A stretch of DNA of 64,000 bases, taken from Palsa-504 sp963808315. Lineage in GTDB: Bacteria > Actinomycetota > Actinomycetes > Streptosporangiales > Streptosporangiaceae. Positions within the stretch are counted from its first letter, which is position 1; every line of letters begins with the position of its first letter. A program made the translations under genes and the position numbers. Of the stretch, positions 16,719-27,229 are shown piece after piece. The notes beneath the pieces are model-generated. The model saw only the letters and a program-made list of their open reading frames with translations, did no database searches and was not told the DNA's origin. The stretch lies in the NCBI GenBank assembly GCA_963808315.1, contig CAWEFK010000026.1:1-64000 (forward strand). The letters run 5' to 3'.

Positions 16719-19700
16719 AAGCGGCGTGGCCGTGCCCGGGCGCACCAGCAGGCCGCGGCCGAGCGGGCCGGGCCCCGCGTTACGCGGCAGCCTGACACCG
16801 AACAGGTCGCCATCGCTGGGCGAGTCGACCGCGGTCAGCGCGCCGCAGCGCGACTTCAGGGCTTCCTTGATGAACCCGGAGTAGGCGCGGGTCAGATCCC
16901 CGGTGGCACCCGCAATGATCAGCCCGTGCTCACCGTCCCGCCCGCTGGCCAGGATCTTTTCCAGGGGAGCGGACAGCGGGCCGTTGAAAAGCAGCTCCGC
17001 GTCGTCGACCAGCACCACGAACTGGTCAAGGCCGGCCACCGCCGCGGTCACCGCCTCCGGCGTCGCCTCGGCGTCCAGCACGCCGATGACGCCTTCTCGG
17101 CCCTGCAGCGATCGCAGCGGCGACCGCCGGGGGGTAAGCGCCAGCACCGGCGTGCCCGCATCGAGCAGTGAGGTCGCCATCGTGACCAGCGTGCTTGACC
17201 GACCGGACCGGGGTGGCCCGGCGATGGTGAGCCCCGGGCCTTCGTCCCGGACGTCCAGGCCCTGCGGCATCAGCTCGTCCCCGCCCGCCCCGAGCAGCGC
17301 CCACAGCGGCGACGGCGGGACGAAGCCGGGGACTCCGGGGACGAGCCGGCGGGCCTCGTCGAGCGTGATCCGCGCCGGGAGCGTGTCGACCCGCAGCGGC
17401 CGCGAGGCCCCACGGGGCGCCCCGTACCGGGCCAGCGACTGTTCGCCGAGCCGCCGCAGCGCCGCCACCTGGGCGGGGCCCGACGGATCCGCGTCCAGCA
17501 GCGCGACCTGGACCTCGAGCGGATCGGGAACGCCCTCCATCATGATCCGTCCCGGCGGCTGATGGGTGGGCAGCGAACGCTCGCGGATGTGGGCCTGCCC
17601 CGCATCGCTTGGTTCGTTCAGCCGCAGCAGCAGCCGCTTTTCGAAGACGGTGCCGGTTTGCCCGAGCATCGCCAGCCGGTCGGTGGTCACCACGACCCGC
17701 ATGCCGACGGCCGCGCCTTCCCGTATCAGCTGGAGCAGGGTATCGATCAGCCGTCCGTAGTCGTACTTCTCGAACGCGGCGAAGTAGCCTTCCCACCAGT
17801 CGACGAGCAGCACGATCCAGGGCAGCCGCTGGGCCGGAGCGCTGGCGTGCGCCCGCTGCTCGGCCACCCCGGCGAACCCGTCGGCGGCGAGCAGTTGCTG
17901 GCGCCGCGTGACCTCGGCGCGCAGCTTGCCGATCAGCCGTTCGATCCGGTCGGTCTGGTCGCGGGTGACGACCGCGCCGCAGTGCGGCAGCGCGGTCAGC
18001 GGCAGCAGCGCGCCCGTGCCGGCGTCGATGGCGTAGATGTGCACGTCGGCCGCGGATTCCCGGGTGGCGATCGAGCCGGCGATGGTGCGCAGCAGCGTGG
18101 ACCGGCCGGTGCGGGCGGCGCCCGCCACCACCACGTGCCCGCCGTGCGCCAGGTCCAGCGTCATGGCTTCCCGCGCCTGCCGGGCCGGGACATCGGTGAT
18201 GCCGAACGGGATCGGGGCCACGTCCCGGACCGAGGGGGCGGCGGGCACCTCGTCCAGGGTGATCAGGTCGGGCAGCGGCGGCAGCCACGGGCTCTGCTGC
18301 CGGTCGCAGTCCATCCGTCGCGCGGCGGCGCAGATCGCGTCGACCAGGACCGACAGGTCGGTGGCGATGTTGCCGTCGTCGGCGATGAGGGCCTGCCTGA
18401 CCTCGGGCAGCGGCCGGCCGACGGAGTACCAGGGCACCGGGATGAGCAAGAGCGGGTCCCGGGCCGGTCCGGCGGGACCGGGGCGCCTGCCGCCGATCCG
18501 CGCCGTCTGCACGCCCACCGGGGTGGCGGCACCGGACCGCACGTAGCACCGTCCGGGGGTGGACTTGGAGATCCACGCCGCGTCGGGCACGTCGATGACG
18601 TCGGTCGATTCGCTGCCGTCGGTGACCCGCAACGCGATGCGCAGGTTGGTGTTGGCCCTGATGTCCGCGCTGACGACGCCGGCCGGGCGCTGGGTCGCCA
18701 AGATCAGGTGCACGCCGAGCGAACGCCCGCGCTGGGCGATGCCCACCAGGCCGGTCACGAAGTCGGGCAGCTCCGCCACCAGCGAGGCGAACTCGTCGAT
18801 GATCAGCACCAGCCGCGGCAGCGGCGGCAGGGACTGGTCGCCGCGCCGGGCGTCGCCGTAATCCTCGATGTCCTTCGCCCCGGCGTGCAGCAGGATCTCC
18901 TCGCGCCGTTTCAGCTCCGCGGACAGTGAGGCCAGGGCCCGTTCGGTCAGGTGCCCGTCCAGGTCGCTGACCATCCCGACGGTGTGCGGCAGCCGGGCAC
19001 AGTCCTTGAACGCGCTGCCGCCCTTGTAGTCGATCAGGACGAACGTCATGGCGTCCGGCCGGTTCGCCACCGCGAGGGACGCGACGAACGTCTGCAGCAG
19101 TTCCGACTTGCCCGCGCCGGTGGTCCCGGCCACCAGCCCGTGCGGTCCGTCCCGCCGAAGGTCGATCGCGAACGGCCCGTCGTAGGATTCGCCCAGGGTC
19201 GCGACGGTGGACTGGCCGCCCGCCAGCCAGCGCGCCCTGATGAGGTCCGGGCCTGGGGGTTCCAGCTGCAGCACGTCGAGCAGCCTGCTCACCTCGGGCA
19301 GCGTGGAGATCTCCTCGTCGTCGCTGGCGTCGCGCAACGGGGCCATCCGCCGGGCCAGCAGTGCGCACCAGCCCGGGCTCACGTGGTCCGGACGGACGCC
19401 GCGGTAGGTGGCTCCGCTCATCTGCTGCACCCGCAGCCCGTCCGGTTCGACCACGGTGACGGCCTGGCATTCGGCCGGCAGCAGCCGCTCGTCGCCGTCC
19501 AGGCAGATCGCGAACACCCCGGCCTGCGGCCCCTCCCGCAGCACCTGGATCGCGCCGGGCAGCGACCGCAGCCTGCGCGACCCGTCGAAGACGACAAGCA
19601 CGCTCGGAAAGAAGGCGCCCTGGTCCCCGTGGCCCTCGCGGCGGGTCTTGTTCCGGCTGGTGATCAGGGCCAGCAGCTCGGCCAGCCGCCCCGCCACGGT

Positions 19701-21247
19701 CTCCGCGTCGTTGCCGATCAGCGCGACGCAGTTCGGCGGCGGGTCGCCCCCCAGGCCCGGGCGCAGGTGCGGCAGCCAGCGGGCCCACTCCCAGCCGGAT
19801 TCCGTGCTGCCATCGGTGAGGATGTAGATCTGCAGGTCGTTCGGGCTGTGCAGGGCGGCCGCCTGCGCCACCAGCCAGCGCCCGATGGCGCGGGGCGCGC
19901 CGGCCGGGCCGGCCACGCCGAGGACCCCGCGCTGGGCCAGCGGGATCGTCACCGGCGCGTCCGGGATCTCCCAGACCACCAGCCTGCGATGCTCGTCCTG
20001 AGTGGGGTCGGTCAGCTCGACCGCCGAGGGCATGTCCGCGGAACCCACGCGCAGCAGCAGGTAGTCGGGGTCGGTGCGGCGGCGTTCCCACAGCCGTCGG
20101 CGCGGGCCGGAGGCGATGGACAAGATGGTGGCGGGGTCCGGGCAGTCCTCCCGCTTCTGCCTGCGCTCGGCCTCCAGGGCCAGCCTCGCGTCCTGTTCGA
20201 TCCGGGCCTTGCGCTCCTCGTACTCGGCCATCCGCTGCGCGCTGGTCTTACGCCCGTGCTTGCGGTCGGAGAAGAAGTTGCCCACCACCATGACCGGGCT
20301 CATCGCGCACATGGCCAGCATGTAGACCTGTTTGGTCAGGTACCACAGGCCGACGCCGAGGCAGACGGGCACGATGGCCATCAGGATCGGCATCGGCCGG
20401 CGGTCCTGCTTGCCCGGCGGACTCGGCAGCGCGAACCTGGTCGGGCGGGCCGGGGGCAGCAGCCGGGGCGGCCGGTTGAAGTCGATGCCCGCCCCGTCCT
20501 CGCCCGGATGCAGGGCCGCGTCCGGACGTTCGTAGGGCGCTATGCCGAGCAGCGTGTCGCCGATCGCGACGAGCTGGCCGGGCCGCCACGGAGCCGACGG
20601 GACCAGCGGCTCGCGGTCCAGAGTGGCCTGGACGCCCGGGTGCGGCGAGACCAGGCAGCTGCCGTCCGGGGCCACGCTGACGCGCAGGGCCAGCGGCGGT
20701 ACCGACCGGTCGCCGACCTTGATGGCGGCCGCCTCGCCGCTGCCGATATCGGCTTCACCCAGGCTGATCCGATGCACCCCCCCGGCGGCCCGCCGGCCAC
20801 GCGGATTTCCACCAGGCCGGTCGGCTCGGGACGCAGGCACCCCGACGGGTCGCCCAGGCTGACCACCGATCCGTTCCTGATCGGCGAACTGGCCAGCGTG
20901 AGGTGCGGTGCGACCTGCCGGAAATCCAGGTACAGCGGAATGGCGGGCGCCTGCCAGGACCCGGTGGCGACTCCGGCCGGGGCTGACGTCGCGGTGGCCA
21001 GGGATCCCCGTGACCTGGGCCCGGGAAACCGCAGCACCCGCCCGCCAGGCTCGGTGCCTGGAGCGGCCAGGCCGCCCGGCGTGCCTGGAGCAGCCAGGCC
21101 ACCCGGCCCCTGCGGTGAACCAGGGCCGGAGGTCATCCGCTCGAGCTGGGCCGCGACCTCCGCCACCGGCGTTTCCGGGTCGGCGTCAATCACCACATCC
21201 GCCCAGTTGCGCGTGGCGGGGGACACTACCGTCAGCGCCAGCCGCAT
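16698..21247 (-). CDS. Type VII secretion ATPase EccC/EssC-like with FHA domain; one frameshift
   Basis: This motor ATPase drives export of WXG100 substrates through the membrane. ATG 21247 starts an N-terminal domain (about 160 residues, with a Gly/Pro/Ala repeat region) in one frame. At the run of seven C at 20777-20783 the frame shifts; an eighth C would join it to HRISLGEADIGSGEAAAIKV, the FHA-like second part. Paired transmembrane helices follow, within MPILMAIVPVCLGVGLWYLT and YMLAMCAMSPVMVVGNFF. Three FtsK/SpoIIIE ATPase domains come after them: D1 with Walker A GTTGAGKSE and Walker B VLIIDEFA, D2 with GAARTGRST and D3 with GPPRSGRSS. The total is about 1515 residues. The FHA head recalls EssC more than mycobacterial EccC. 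Confidence 0.9.
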
Positions 21248-21555
21248 GATCGTCCCTCCTCGGTCGGCCCGCCCGTGGCCGTTCCGCCCAGCTTAGAAGC
21301 GTCGCAGGTAAAACGAGGCGATAGTGCCGGGTATTGGTACACGTGACCGGATTAGCCTGCTGTTGTGTCAATTACTCACGGTTGCCAAGGAGCAATCACG
21401 CGTCACATGTGCTTACGGATTTGTTAGATAGGGGCCGAGACCGGGGCGAATCACGATATCTTCATGCTCCAGCGGGCGGCGGCGACATAGCAGCGAACTT
21501 AGGCACGCGGCTGCATACGTGATCTGAGTCTGTAGACCATGGAGGCCGCGATCTT
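21248..21555. promoter_or_regulatory. Divergent promoter region between eccC-like and Tad operons
   Basis: No gene is visible in 308 bp separating two divergent operons. The centre (about 21330-21480) is richer in A+T than its surroundings, and promoters for both directions must lie here. GGAGGCCGCG precedes the Tad-side ATG at 21556. A long structured 5' leader is possible but I could not match it to a known riboswitch. Confidence 0.5.
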
Positions 21556-22275
21556 ATGGCGAGCGAGCGGGGCACGCTATCGCGTGGGGCGATAGCCGAT
21601 CAATCCACGTCGTGGACGGAGCCGACTGCTCCGGGCGGCCGGCGGATGCCGAGCACGCCGCGCGAGCGCAAGCCGGCCCTGGCCGCCCTGGCCGTGCTGC
21701 TCGTCGCCCTGGGCGCGGTCGCCGCGGGGGTGCTGGTGATCAACGCCGGGCACCGGGTCGGCGCGGTCGAGATCGTCCAGCAGGTGGGGCAGGGCCAGCA
21801 GATTCCCGCGTCCGCTCTCCGAGAGGTCGAGATCTCCTCGGATACCGGCCTGGACTACGTGGCGTGGCAGTACGCCGGACGGGTGGCGGGCGTGTACGCC
21901 GCGACCGCGATACCGGCCGGAACCCTGCTGACGCCGGCCATGACGTCGTCGTCGAACAATCTGGCCGTGGGCAAGGTCGAGGTGGGGCTTTCGCTGAAGG
22001 CCGGCCAGGTCCCTGGCAACCTGATCATCGGGGACACGGTCGAGGCCTTTCCTGTCGGTAGCGGCAGCGGATGCGCGACCAGCGCCGGCGCCAGCGCCGT
22101 GGCCGTGCCCATCGCGACCGGAACGGTGGCCAGCCTCACCGGCGCCGCCTCGGAGACCGGGGACACCGCCGGGGTGACGCTCGCGGTGGCGTCGTCGGAC
22201 GCCGGCACCCTGGCCTGCTACGCATCGGCGGGCGACGTTGCCCTCACCCTGCTGCCCAGCGCCGGGGCTGGGTGA
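21556..22275 (+). CDS. SAF-domain protein, CpaB-like Tad pilus component
   Basis: A 239-residue protein with one N-terminal transmembrane helix (ALAVLLVALGAVAAGVLVIN, about residues 44-63) and then an SAF domain (VEIVQQVGQGQQIPASALRE, PAGTLLTP). This is the CpaB/RcpC architecture that supports the Tad secretin or pilus periplasmic part; in actinomycetes it is the usual first gene of the Tad locus. ATG 21556 has GGAGG about ten bases upstream; an in-frame ATG near 21646 would shorten the cytoplasmic tail. The stop overlaps the start of the CpaE-like gene. Confidence 0.75.
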   Translation: MASERGTLSRGAIADQSTSWTEPTAPGGRRMPSTPRERKPALAALAVLLVALGAVAAGVLVINAGHRVGAVEIVQQVGQGQQIPASALREVEISSDTGLDYVAWQYAGRVAGVYAATAIPAGTLLTPAMTSSSNNLAVGKVEVGLSLKAGQVPGNLIIGDTVEAFPVGSGSGCATSAGASAVAVPIATGTVASLTGAASETGDTAGVTLAVASSDAGTLACYASAGDVALTLLPSAGAG

Positions 22276-22277
22276 TC

Positions 22278-23797
22278 ATGGCGCTGATCGCCATTGCCTC
22301 CGACAAGGGAGCGCCGGGTGTCACCACCACGGCCCTGGCGCTCGCGGCGGTGTGGCCGCGACCGGTCCTGCTGGCCGAGTGCGACCCGGCCGGAGGGGAT
22401 CTGGTCTACCGCTTTCCCGCGGCGGGCGGTGGACACCTCGATCCGCGTCGCGGCGTGCTCAGCCTGGCCGTGGTGGCCCGGCGCGGGATGCAGCCGCAGC
22501 AGGTCTGGGAGCACGTGCAGAAGCTGCACGGCGGCCTCGACGTGCTGGCCGGGGTGACCAACGCGGAGCAGGGCGCCGGGCTGAGCCTGCTCTGGGGCCC
22601 GATCGGCAAGGTGCTCGCCTCCCTGCCGCAGGCCGACGTGATCGCCGACTGCGGGCGGCTCGGCGCCGACGGGCCGATGTATGACCTCCTGGCGGAGGCC
22701 ACCACGGTGGTGCTCGTGACCAAGGTGCACGTGGCCGACGTGATCAGGCTGCGCGACCGGGCGGCCGCCTTCGCGGCAGCGGCGCAGAGCCGGGGCCGGC
22801 GAGGTTTCGGCGTCGGCGTCGTGGTGATCGCCGACCACAAGAAGTTCCGGGCCGAGATCGGCGAGGTGCAGCAGGTCCTCGGCCGCGCCCACGCGCCGGC
22901 CACCGTGGTCGGCGGAATCGCTCACGACAGCAAGGGCGCCGACCTGCTGAGCGGCGAGTGGGGCGGAAACCTGGACCGTACTCTGCTGATCAAGACGGCC
23001 CGTGAAGTGGCCCAGCACCTACTGTCCAGCCTGGCCCCTATCGCCACTCCCGCCCCAACCCCAACCCCAACTCCCACCCTCGGTCCCACCCCCACTCTCA
23101 GCTCCACCCCGCCCCTCGGCCCCACCCCGCCCCTCGGCCCCACCTCGACCCCAGGCCCCAGCCCGACCCTTGGTCCCACCCCCACCCCCACGCCGACCTT
23201 CGGTCCCAGCCCGGCGGCCTTCAGCAGCACTTACCCCGGTCCTGCCTCCGGTCTGGCCGCCTCCGGTGAGCCGGCGGACTCGCAGGCGGGTTCATCGCCT
23301 GGCCTGACTGCCTCCTCGCCGCCTGGCCTGCCTGCCGCCGCCTCGCGACCCGGTCCCGCCGGGCCGTCCCCGGAGGCCGCCCCGGCTCCCGCGCGCGGGC
23401 ACCGCGCCACGTTCAGCCGGGTCTTGGGAGGTCGTTCCGGTAAGCACCAGGCCGACTCGGTCCAGGCCGCCTACGTCGGCGCGCCCGTGCCGACCGGACC
23501 GGCGCAGGACGTGAGCCCGCCCCGGGCGCGGCATGCTCAGCCGCCGACCCGTACGGCCGCCCGACTCCCGACGCTCCCGGACTACGCGCCGCCCCGGATT
23601 CGGGGTACGTCCGGACCCCGATGCCCCCGATGCCCCCGCTGCCGGCCGCCGATGCTGACCCTCCCGCGCCGGACCTGGGCTACCTTGATCCAGCCGAACC
23701 GCCGGACTCCGGCGACCCGGCCTGGGAAAGCGCCGGGTGGCGCCGGCCGCCGGGCCCGCCCGGCGCGGTGGATCAAAGCCGTCCGGGCGGGGGGTGA
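22278..23797 (+). CDS. CpaE/TadZ-like MinD-family ATPase with Pro-rich tail; frameshift near the end
   Basis: The N-terminal 250 residues form a ParA/MinD fold with a deviant Walker A (SDKGAPGVTTTALAL), VLLAECDPAGGDL and DVIADCGRLGADG. It is expected to localise the Tad machinery. A Pro/Thr repeat tail follows (PTPTPTPTLGPTPT). ATG 22278 is chosen; GTG 22272, overlapping the upstream TGA, is an alternative. In the CCCC at 23592-23595 one C seems lost. The original frame then reads an unnatural Arg-rich tail, whereas the shifted frame reads PPDSGYVRTPMPPMPPLPAA to TGA 23795-23797, seven bases before cpaF. I take the shifted end as the true C-terminus. Confidence 0.8.
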
Positions 23798-23803
23798 GGC
23801 CAG

Positions 23804-25099
23804 GTGGACCACACCCTGGTGAAGCGGCTGCGCGGTGAGGTGGGCGACCGGCTGGCCGAGCAGCGGCGGCTGGATGCCGCGGCCGCGATGCCGCCGATGA
23901 CGGGCGAAGACGAACGGCAGTTCGCCCGGGCGATCATCTCCCAGGTGCTCGAGGAGCACGCCCGGAGTGAGATTCTCGTGGGCCGCCCGCCGCTGAACGC
24001 CCAGGAGGAAACCGACCTCGCCGAGGCGATCCACGCGGCCCTGTTCGGCGTCGGCCGGCTTCAGCCGCTGCTGGAAGACCAGAACATCGAGAACATCGAC
24101 ATCAACGGCTGCGACCGGGTGTTCATCGGGTACGCCGACGGCAGCGAGGTGATCGGCGAGCCGGTGGCGGAAAGCGACGAGGAACTGGTCGAGCTGATCC
24201 AGGTGCTCGCCGCCTATTCCGGCCTGTCCAGCCGTCCGTTCGACACCGCCAACCCGCAGCTTGACCTGCGGCTGCCCGACGGGTCCCGGCTGTCCGCCGT
24301 GATGGACGTGACGCTGCGGCCGGCCATCTCCATCCGGCGTTCCCGGATGGGCAAGGTCTTCCTGGCCGACCTGGTCGGCAACGGCACGCTCACCCCCGAC
24401 CTGGCCTCGTTCCTGGCCGCCGCGGTGCTCGCCAGGAAGAACATCATGATCGCCGGGGCGACCAACGCGGGCAAGACGACGCTGCTGCGCGCGCTGGCCA
24501 ACCAGATTCCGGCCGAAGAGCGGCTGATCACGGTCGAGCGCTCGCTCGAGCTCGGCCTGGACCACTTTCCCGAACTGCACCCCAACGTGGTCGCGTTCGA
24601 GGAGCGGCTGGCCAACAGCGAGGGGCACGGCGAGATCTCGATGGCCGAGCTTGTCCGCCGGTCACTGCGGATGAACCCGAGCCGGGTCATCGTGGGCGAG
24701 GTGCTCGGCGACGAGATCGTCACCATGCTGAACGCGATGACCCAGGGCAACGACGGCTCGCTGTCCACCATCCACTCGAATTCCTCGCTCGAGGTGTTCA
24801 ACCGCATCTCCACTTACGCCATCCAGGCGGCCGAACGGCTGCCGGTAGACGCCACCCACATGCTGATCGCGGGCGCCATCGACTTCGTGGTGTTCCAGGA
24901 GAAGCGGAACGAGTACATCCAGGGCGGCACGATGCGGCGCTTCGTGTCCAGCGTGCGGGAGGTGACCGGCGTGGATGGCCGGGTGCTGTCCAGCGAGGTG
25001 TTCGCGCCGAGCCGGGACGGCCGTGCGGTACCGCACGCACCGGTGTCCTGCGCCGAGGAACTGGCCGCCTACGGCTATGACCCGGGAGGCTGGCGATGA
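23804..25099 (+). CDS. cpaF: Tad pilus assembly ATPase CpaF/TadA
   Basis: A 431-residue type II/IV secretion ATPase that powers Flp pilus assembly. Walker A GATNAGKT is at residues 218-225. An Asp-box-like DGSRLSAVMDVTLRPAISI, a His-box LSTIHSNSS and MNPSRVIVGEVLGDE (Walker B region) follow in the usual order. The N-terminal helical domain contains LFGVGRLQPLLED and the NIDINGCDRVFI block. GTG 23804 is seven bases after the presumed CpaE stop. The stop overlaps the tadB ATG, so the assembly genes are coupled. Confidence 0.93.
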   Translation: MDHTLVKRLRGEVGDRLAEQRRLDAAAAMPPMTGEDERQFARAIISQVLEEHARSEILVGRPPLNAQEETDLAEAIHAALFGVGRLQPLLEDQNIENIDINGCDRVFIGYADGSEVIGEPVAESDEELVELIQVLAAYSGLSSRPFDTANPQLDLRLPDGSRLSAVMDVTLRPAISIRRSRMGKVFLADLVGNGTLTPDLASFLAAAVLARKNIMIAGATNAGKTTLLRALANQIPAEERLITVERSLELGLDHFPELHPNVVAFEERLANSEGHGEISMAELVRRSLRMNPSRVIVGEVLGDEIVTMLNAMTQGNDGSLSTIHSNSSLEVFNRISTYAIQAAERLPVDATHMLIAGAIDFVVFQEKRNEYIQGGTMRRFVSSVREVTGVDGRVLSSEVFAPSRDGRAVPHAPVSCAEELAAYGYDPGGWR

Positions 25100-26016
25100 G
25101 CACCTCGGGCGCGCTTCCCCTGCTCGCGGTCCTGATCGGGGCGGCGATCGGCGGCGGTGTCTTCCTGCTGGTCGTGGCGCTGCGCGGGCTGCCGGTCAAG
25201 CCCAAGAGCAGCGGTCCCGGCCGGCTCGAGCGGCAGGTCAGAGAGCTGTTCAGCGTCCGTGGGGCGATCGCGGTGATCGCCGGGATCGCAGTCCTTGTGG
25301 TCACCGGCTGGGTGGTAGCCGGAGCGGCTGTGGCGTTGCTCGTCTACGCCTGGCGCTCGCTCGGCGGGGCGGCCGCCGAGCGCAGGACCGTCGCCCGGCT
25401 GGAAAGCCTGGCGACCTGGACGGAGTCGCTGCGGGACACGATCGCCGGGGCGGTCGGGCTGGAGCAGGCCATCCCCGCCTCGATCAGGATCGCGGACGCC
25501 TCCATTCGCGAACCGCTGGTCAAGCTGGTGGACCGGCTGCACACGCGGGTGCCCATGCACATGGCGCTGCGCCGGTTCGCCGACGACCTCGACGACCCGA
25601 GCGCCGACATGATCATCGCGGCGCTGATCATCAACTCCCGGCTGCGCGGCCCGGGCCTGCGCGCGCTGCTCGGCGCGCTGGCCGCCTCGGTCCGCGAGGA
25701 ACTGGACATGCGCCGGAAGGTCACCGCCGACCGCCGGTCGACCCGGCGCAGCGTGCAGATCGTCATCATCGTCTCGGTCGGCCTGGCGATCGTGCTGGCC
25801 GTGGTGGACCACCCGTTCCTGGCCCCTTACGACGGTCCGTTCGGGCAGCTCGTGCTGGCGATCATCGCGGCGATCTACGCGGCCGGCATCCTCTGGCTGC
25901 GCCGCCTGGCCACCTTCGAGACCCCGCAACGGCTCCTCGGCACGGCCGGCGCGAGCGGCGCCATGCCCGCCGCCGAGCCCGAGGCCGTAGCCGCCTGGCG
26001 CGGAGGTGCCGCATGA
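25096..26016 (+). CDS. tadB: Tad inner-membrane platform protein TadB
   Basis: The 306-residue protein has two N-terminal hydrophobic segments (residues about 6-28 and 52-80) and a pair of C-terminal ones (VQIVIIVSVGLAIVLAVVD and LVLAIIAAIYAAGILWL). Between them lies the type II secretion F domain with LATWTESLRDTIAGAVGLEQ and ADMIIAALIINSRLRGPGLR. TadB and TadC together form the platform on which CpaF acts. ATG 25096 overlaps the cpaF stop by four bases. Confidence 0.88.
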   Translation: MSTSGALPLLAVLIGAAIGGGVFLLVVALRGLPVKPKSSGPGRLERQVRELFSVRGAIAVIAGIAVLVVTGWVVAGAAVALLVYAWRSLGGAAAERRTVARLESLATWTESLRDTIAGAVGLEQAIPASIRIADASIREPLVKLVDRLHTRVPMHMALRRFADDLDDPSADMIIAALIINSRLRGPGLRALLGALAASVREELDMRRKVTADRRSTRRSVQIVIIVSVGLAIVLAVVDHPFLAPYDGPFGQLVLAIIAAIYAAGILWLRRLATFETPQRLLGTAGASGAMPAAEPEAVAAWRGGAA

Positions 26017-26035
26017 GCGAGCCGGAGGCGACCAC

Positions 26036-26941
26036 ATGACGCCCGCGCTCATCGTCGGGGGCCTGACCGGCGCGGCCTTGTTCCTGCTGATCTTCGCGCT
26101 TATCCCGCGGCGGGTCGGACTGGCGCGACGGGTGGCCGCCTTCGACGCCGGCCGGCAGGCCGCGCTGCGGGCGGTGACCTACCCGGGCGACCGCCAGGAG
26201 GGCGCGTTCAGCAAGCGGCTGGGTGCCGCCCTGGCCAGGTTCTGCGCCGAGCAGGGGTGGGAATTCCGGTCCCTGCGGGCCAACCTCGCCCTGGTCGGCA
26301 AGTCCTTCGAGAACTACCTCGCGACCAAGGTCATGCTCGGCCTGCTCGGGCTGCTGCTCCCGCTGATCGCGCTGACCGGACTCGGGATCGCCGGCCTGCA
26401 CGTCTCGATCATCATCCCGGTCTGGGTCGCGCTTATCTTCGCCGCCGGATTCTTCCTGCTGCCCGACCTCGAGCTCAAGCAGCAGGTGGACAAGCGGCGG
26501 CGGGATTTCCGGCACGCCATCGGGGCGTTCCTCGACCTGGTCGCGATGAACCTGTCCGGCGGCCGCGGTGTGCCCGAGGCCTTGATGGCGGCCAGCGAGA
26601 TCGGCGAGGGCTGGGCCTTCTGGCGGATCAGGGACGCGCTGGCCAACGCCAGGATCACCGGCCAAACGCCCTGGCAAGCTCTCGGCGTTCTCGGTACCGA
26701 GGTGCAGATCAGCGAGCTGAAGGACCTGTCTGCCGCGCTCAGCCTGGTGGCCGAGGACGGCGCCAAGGTCAGAGAATCGCTCACCGCCCGGGCGGCCAGC
26801 CTGCGTCGTCGTGAGCTCGCCGACCTCGAGGGACAGGCCGGAGAACGGTCGCAGTCGATGCTGGTGGCGCAGATGGTGCTGGCGGCCGCGTTCCTGGTTT
26901 TTCTCATGTACCCGGCCATCCAGCTACTGCTGCACGCCTGA
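26036..26941 (+). CDS. tadC: Tad inner-membrane platform protein TadC
   Basis: The protein has about 301 residues and is the second platform protein with a type II secretion F domain. Transmembrane segments are at the N-terminus (LIVGGLTGAALFLLIFALI), in the middle (VMLGLLGLLLPLIALTGLGI and the next helix) and at the C-terminus (MVLAAAFLVFLMYPAIQLLL). The cytoplasmic F domain carries HAIGAFLDLVAMNLSGGRGV. ATG 26036 with GGAGG upstream is preferred over an earlier in-frame ATG inside tadB. It is 19 bp from tadB and 15 bp from the pilin gene. Confidence 0.87.
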   Translation: MTPALIVGGLTGAALFLLIFALIPRRVGLARRVAAFDAGRQAALRAVTYPGDRQEGAFSKRLGAALARFCAEQGWEFRSLRANLALVGKSFENYLATKVMLGLLGLLLPLIALTGLGIAGLHVSIIIPVWVALIFAAGFFLLPDLELKQQVDKRRRDFRHAIGAFLDLVAMNLSGGRGVPEALMAASEIGEGWAFWRIRDALANARITGQTPWQALGVLGTEVQISELKDLSAALSLVAEDGAKVRESLTARAASLRRRELADLEGQAGERSQSMLVAQMVLAAAFLVFLMYPAIQLLLHA

Positions 26942-26956
26942 AGAAGAGGAGCTGTC

Positions 26957-27199
26957 ATGAACCTGTTCACGCTGGCCGCCGGCCAGGGGACCGACGTCGC
27001 GCGGGCCTTCCTCGGCCGGCACGCCGCCCGGCTGCGGACGGCCGTGGGGGAGCGCGACCGCGGCGCCTCGGCGATCGAGCTTGCCATCATCACCGCGGTG
27101 CTCGTCCTGCTGGCCGTGTTCGTCGTCACCATCATCTACAACTACGCCAAGAGCCAGGCGACCACGATCAACCAGCACACCATCCCCAACGGCAATTAG
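26957..27199 (+). CDS. Flp/TadE-type small pilin candidate
   Basis: An 80-residue protein. After a basic leader of about 36 residues comes RDRGASAIELAIITAVLVLL, a class III prepilin signal: Gly followed by Ala-Ser-Ala-Ile-Glu with Glu at +5, then one hydrophobic helix. The mature form would be short (about 44 residues), the size of Flp pilins, so this is the best candidate for the major pilin. AAGAGGAG precedes ATG 26957. No separate prepilin peptidase gene is in the window. Confidence 0.78.
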   Translation: MNLFTLAAGQGTDVARAFLGRHAARLRTAVGERDRGASAIELAIITAVLVLLAVFVVTIIYNYAKSQATTINQHTIPNGN

Positions 27200-27229
27200 C
27201 CCTTTGACCAGTGAGGTAGCGCACCAGCC

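Noticed and set aside
17026..20091. Very long second minus-strand frame inside the type VII ATPase
   Set aside because: It overlaps the ATPase domains with Walker motifs; composition is Arg/Pro/Gly-rich.
18951..21296. Long plus-strand ORF opposite the ATPase
   Set aside because: Antisense shadow, no natural composition.
21330..21540. Riboswitch (cyclic di-AMP type) upstream of the Tad operon
   Set aside because: I could not find the conserved core or paired helices; left as an untyped leader.
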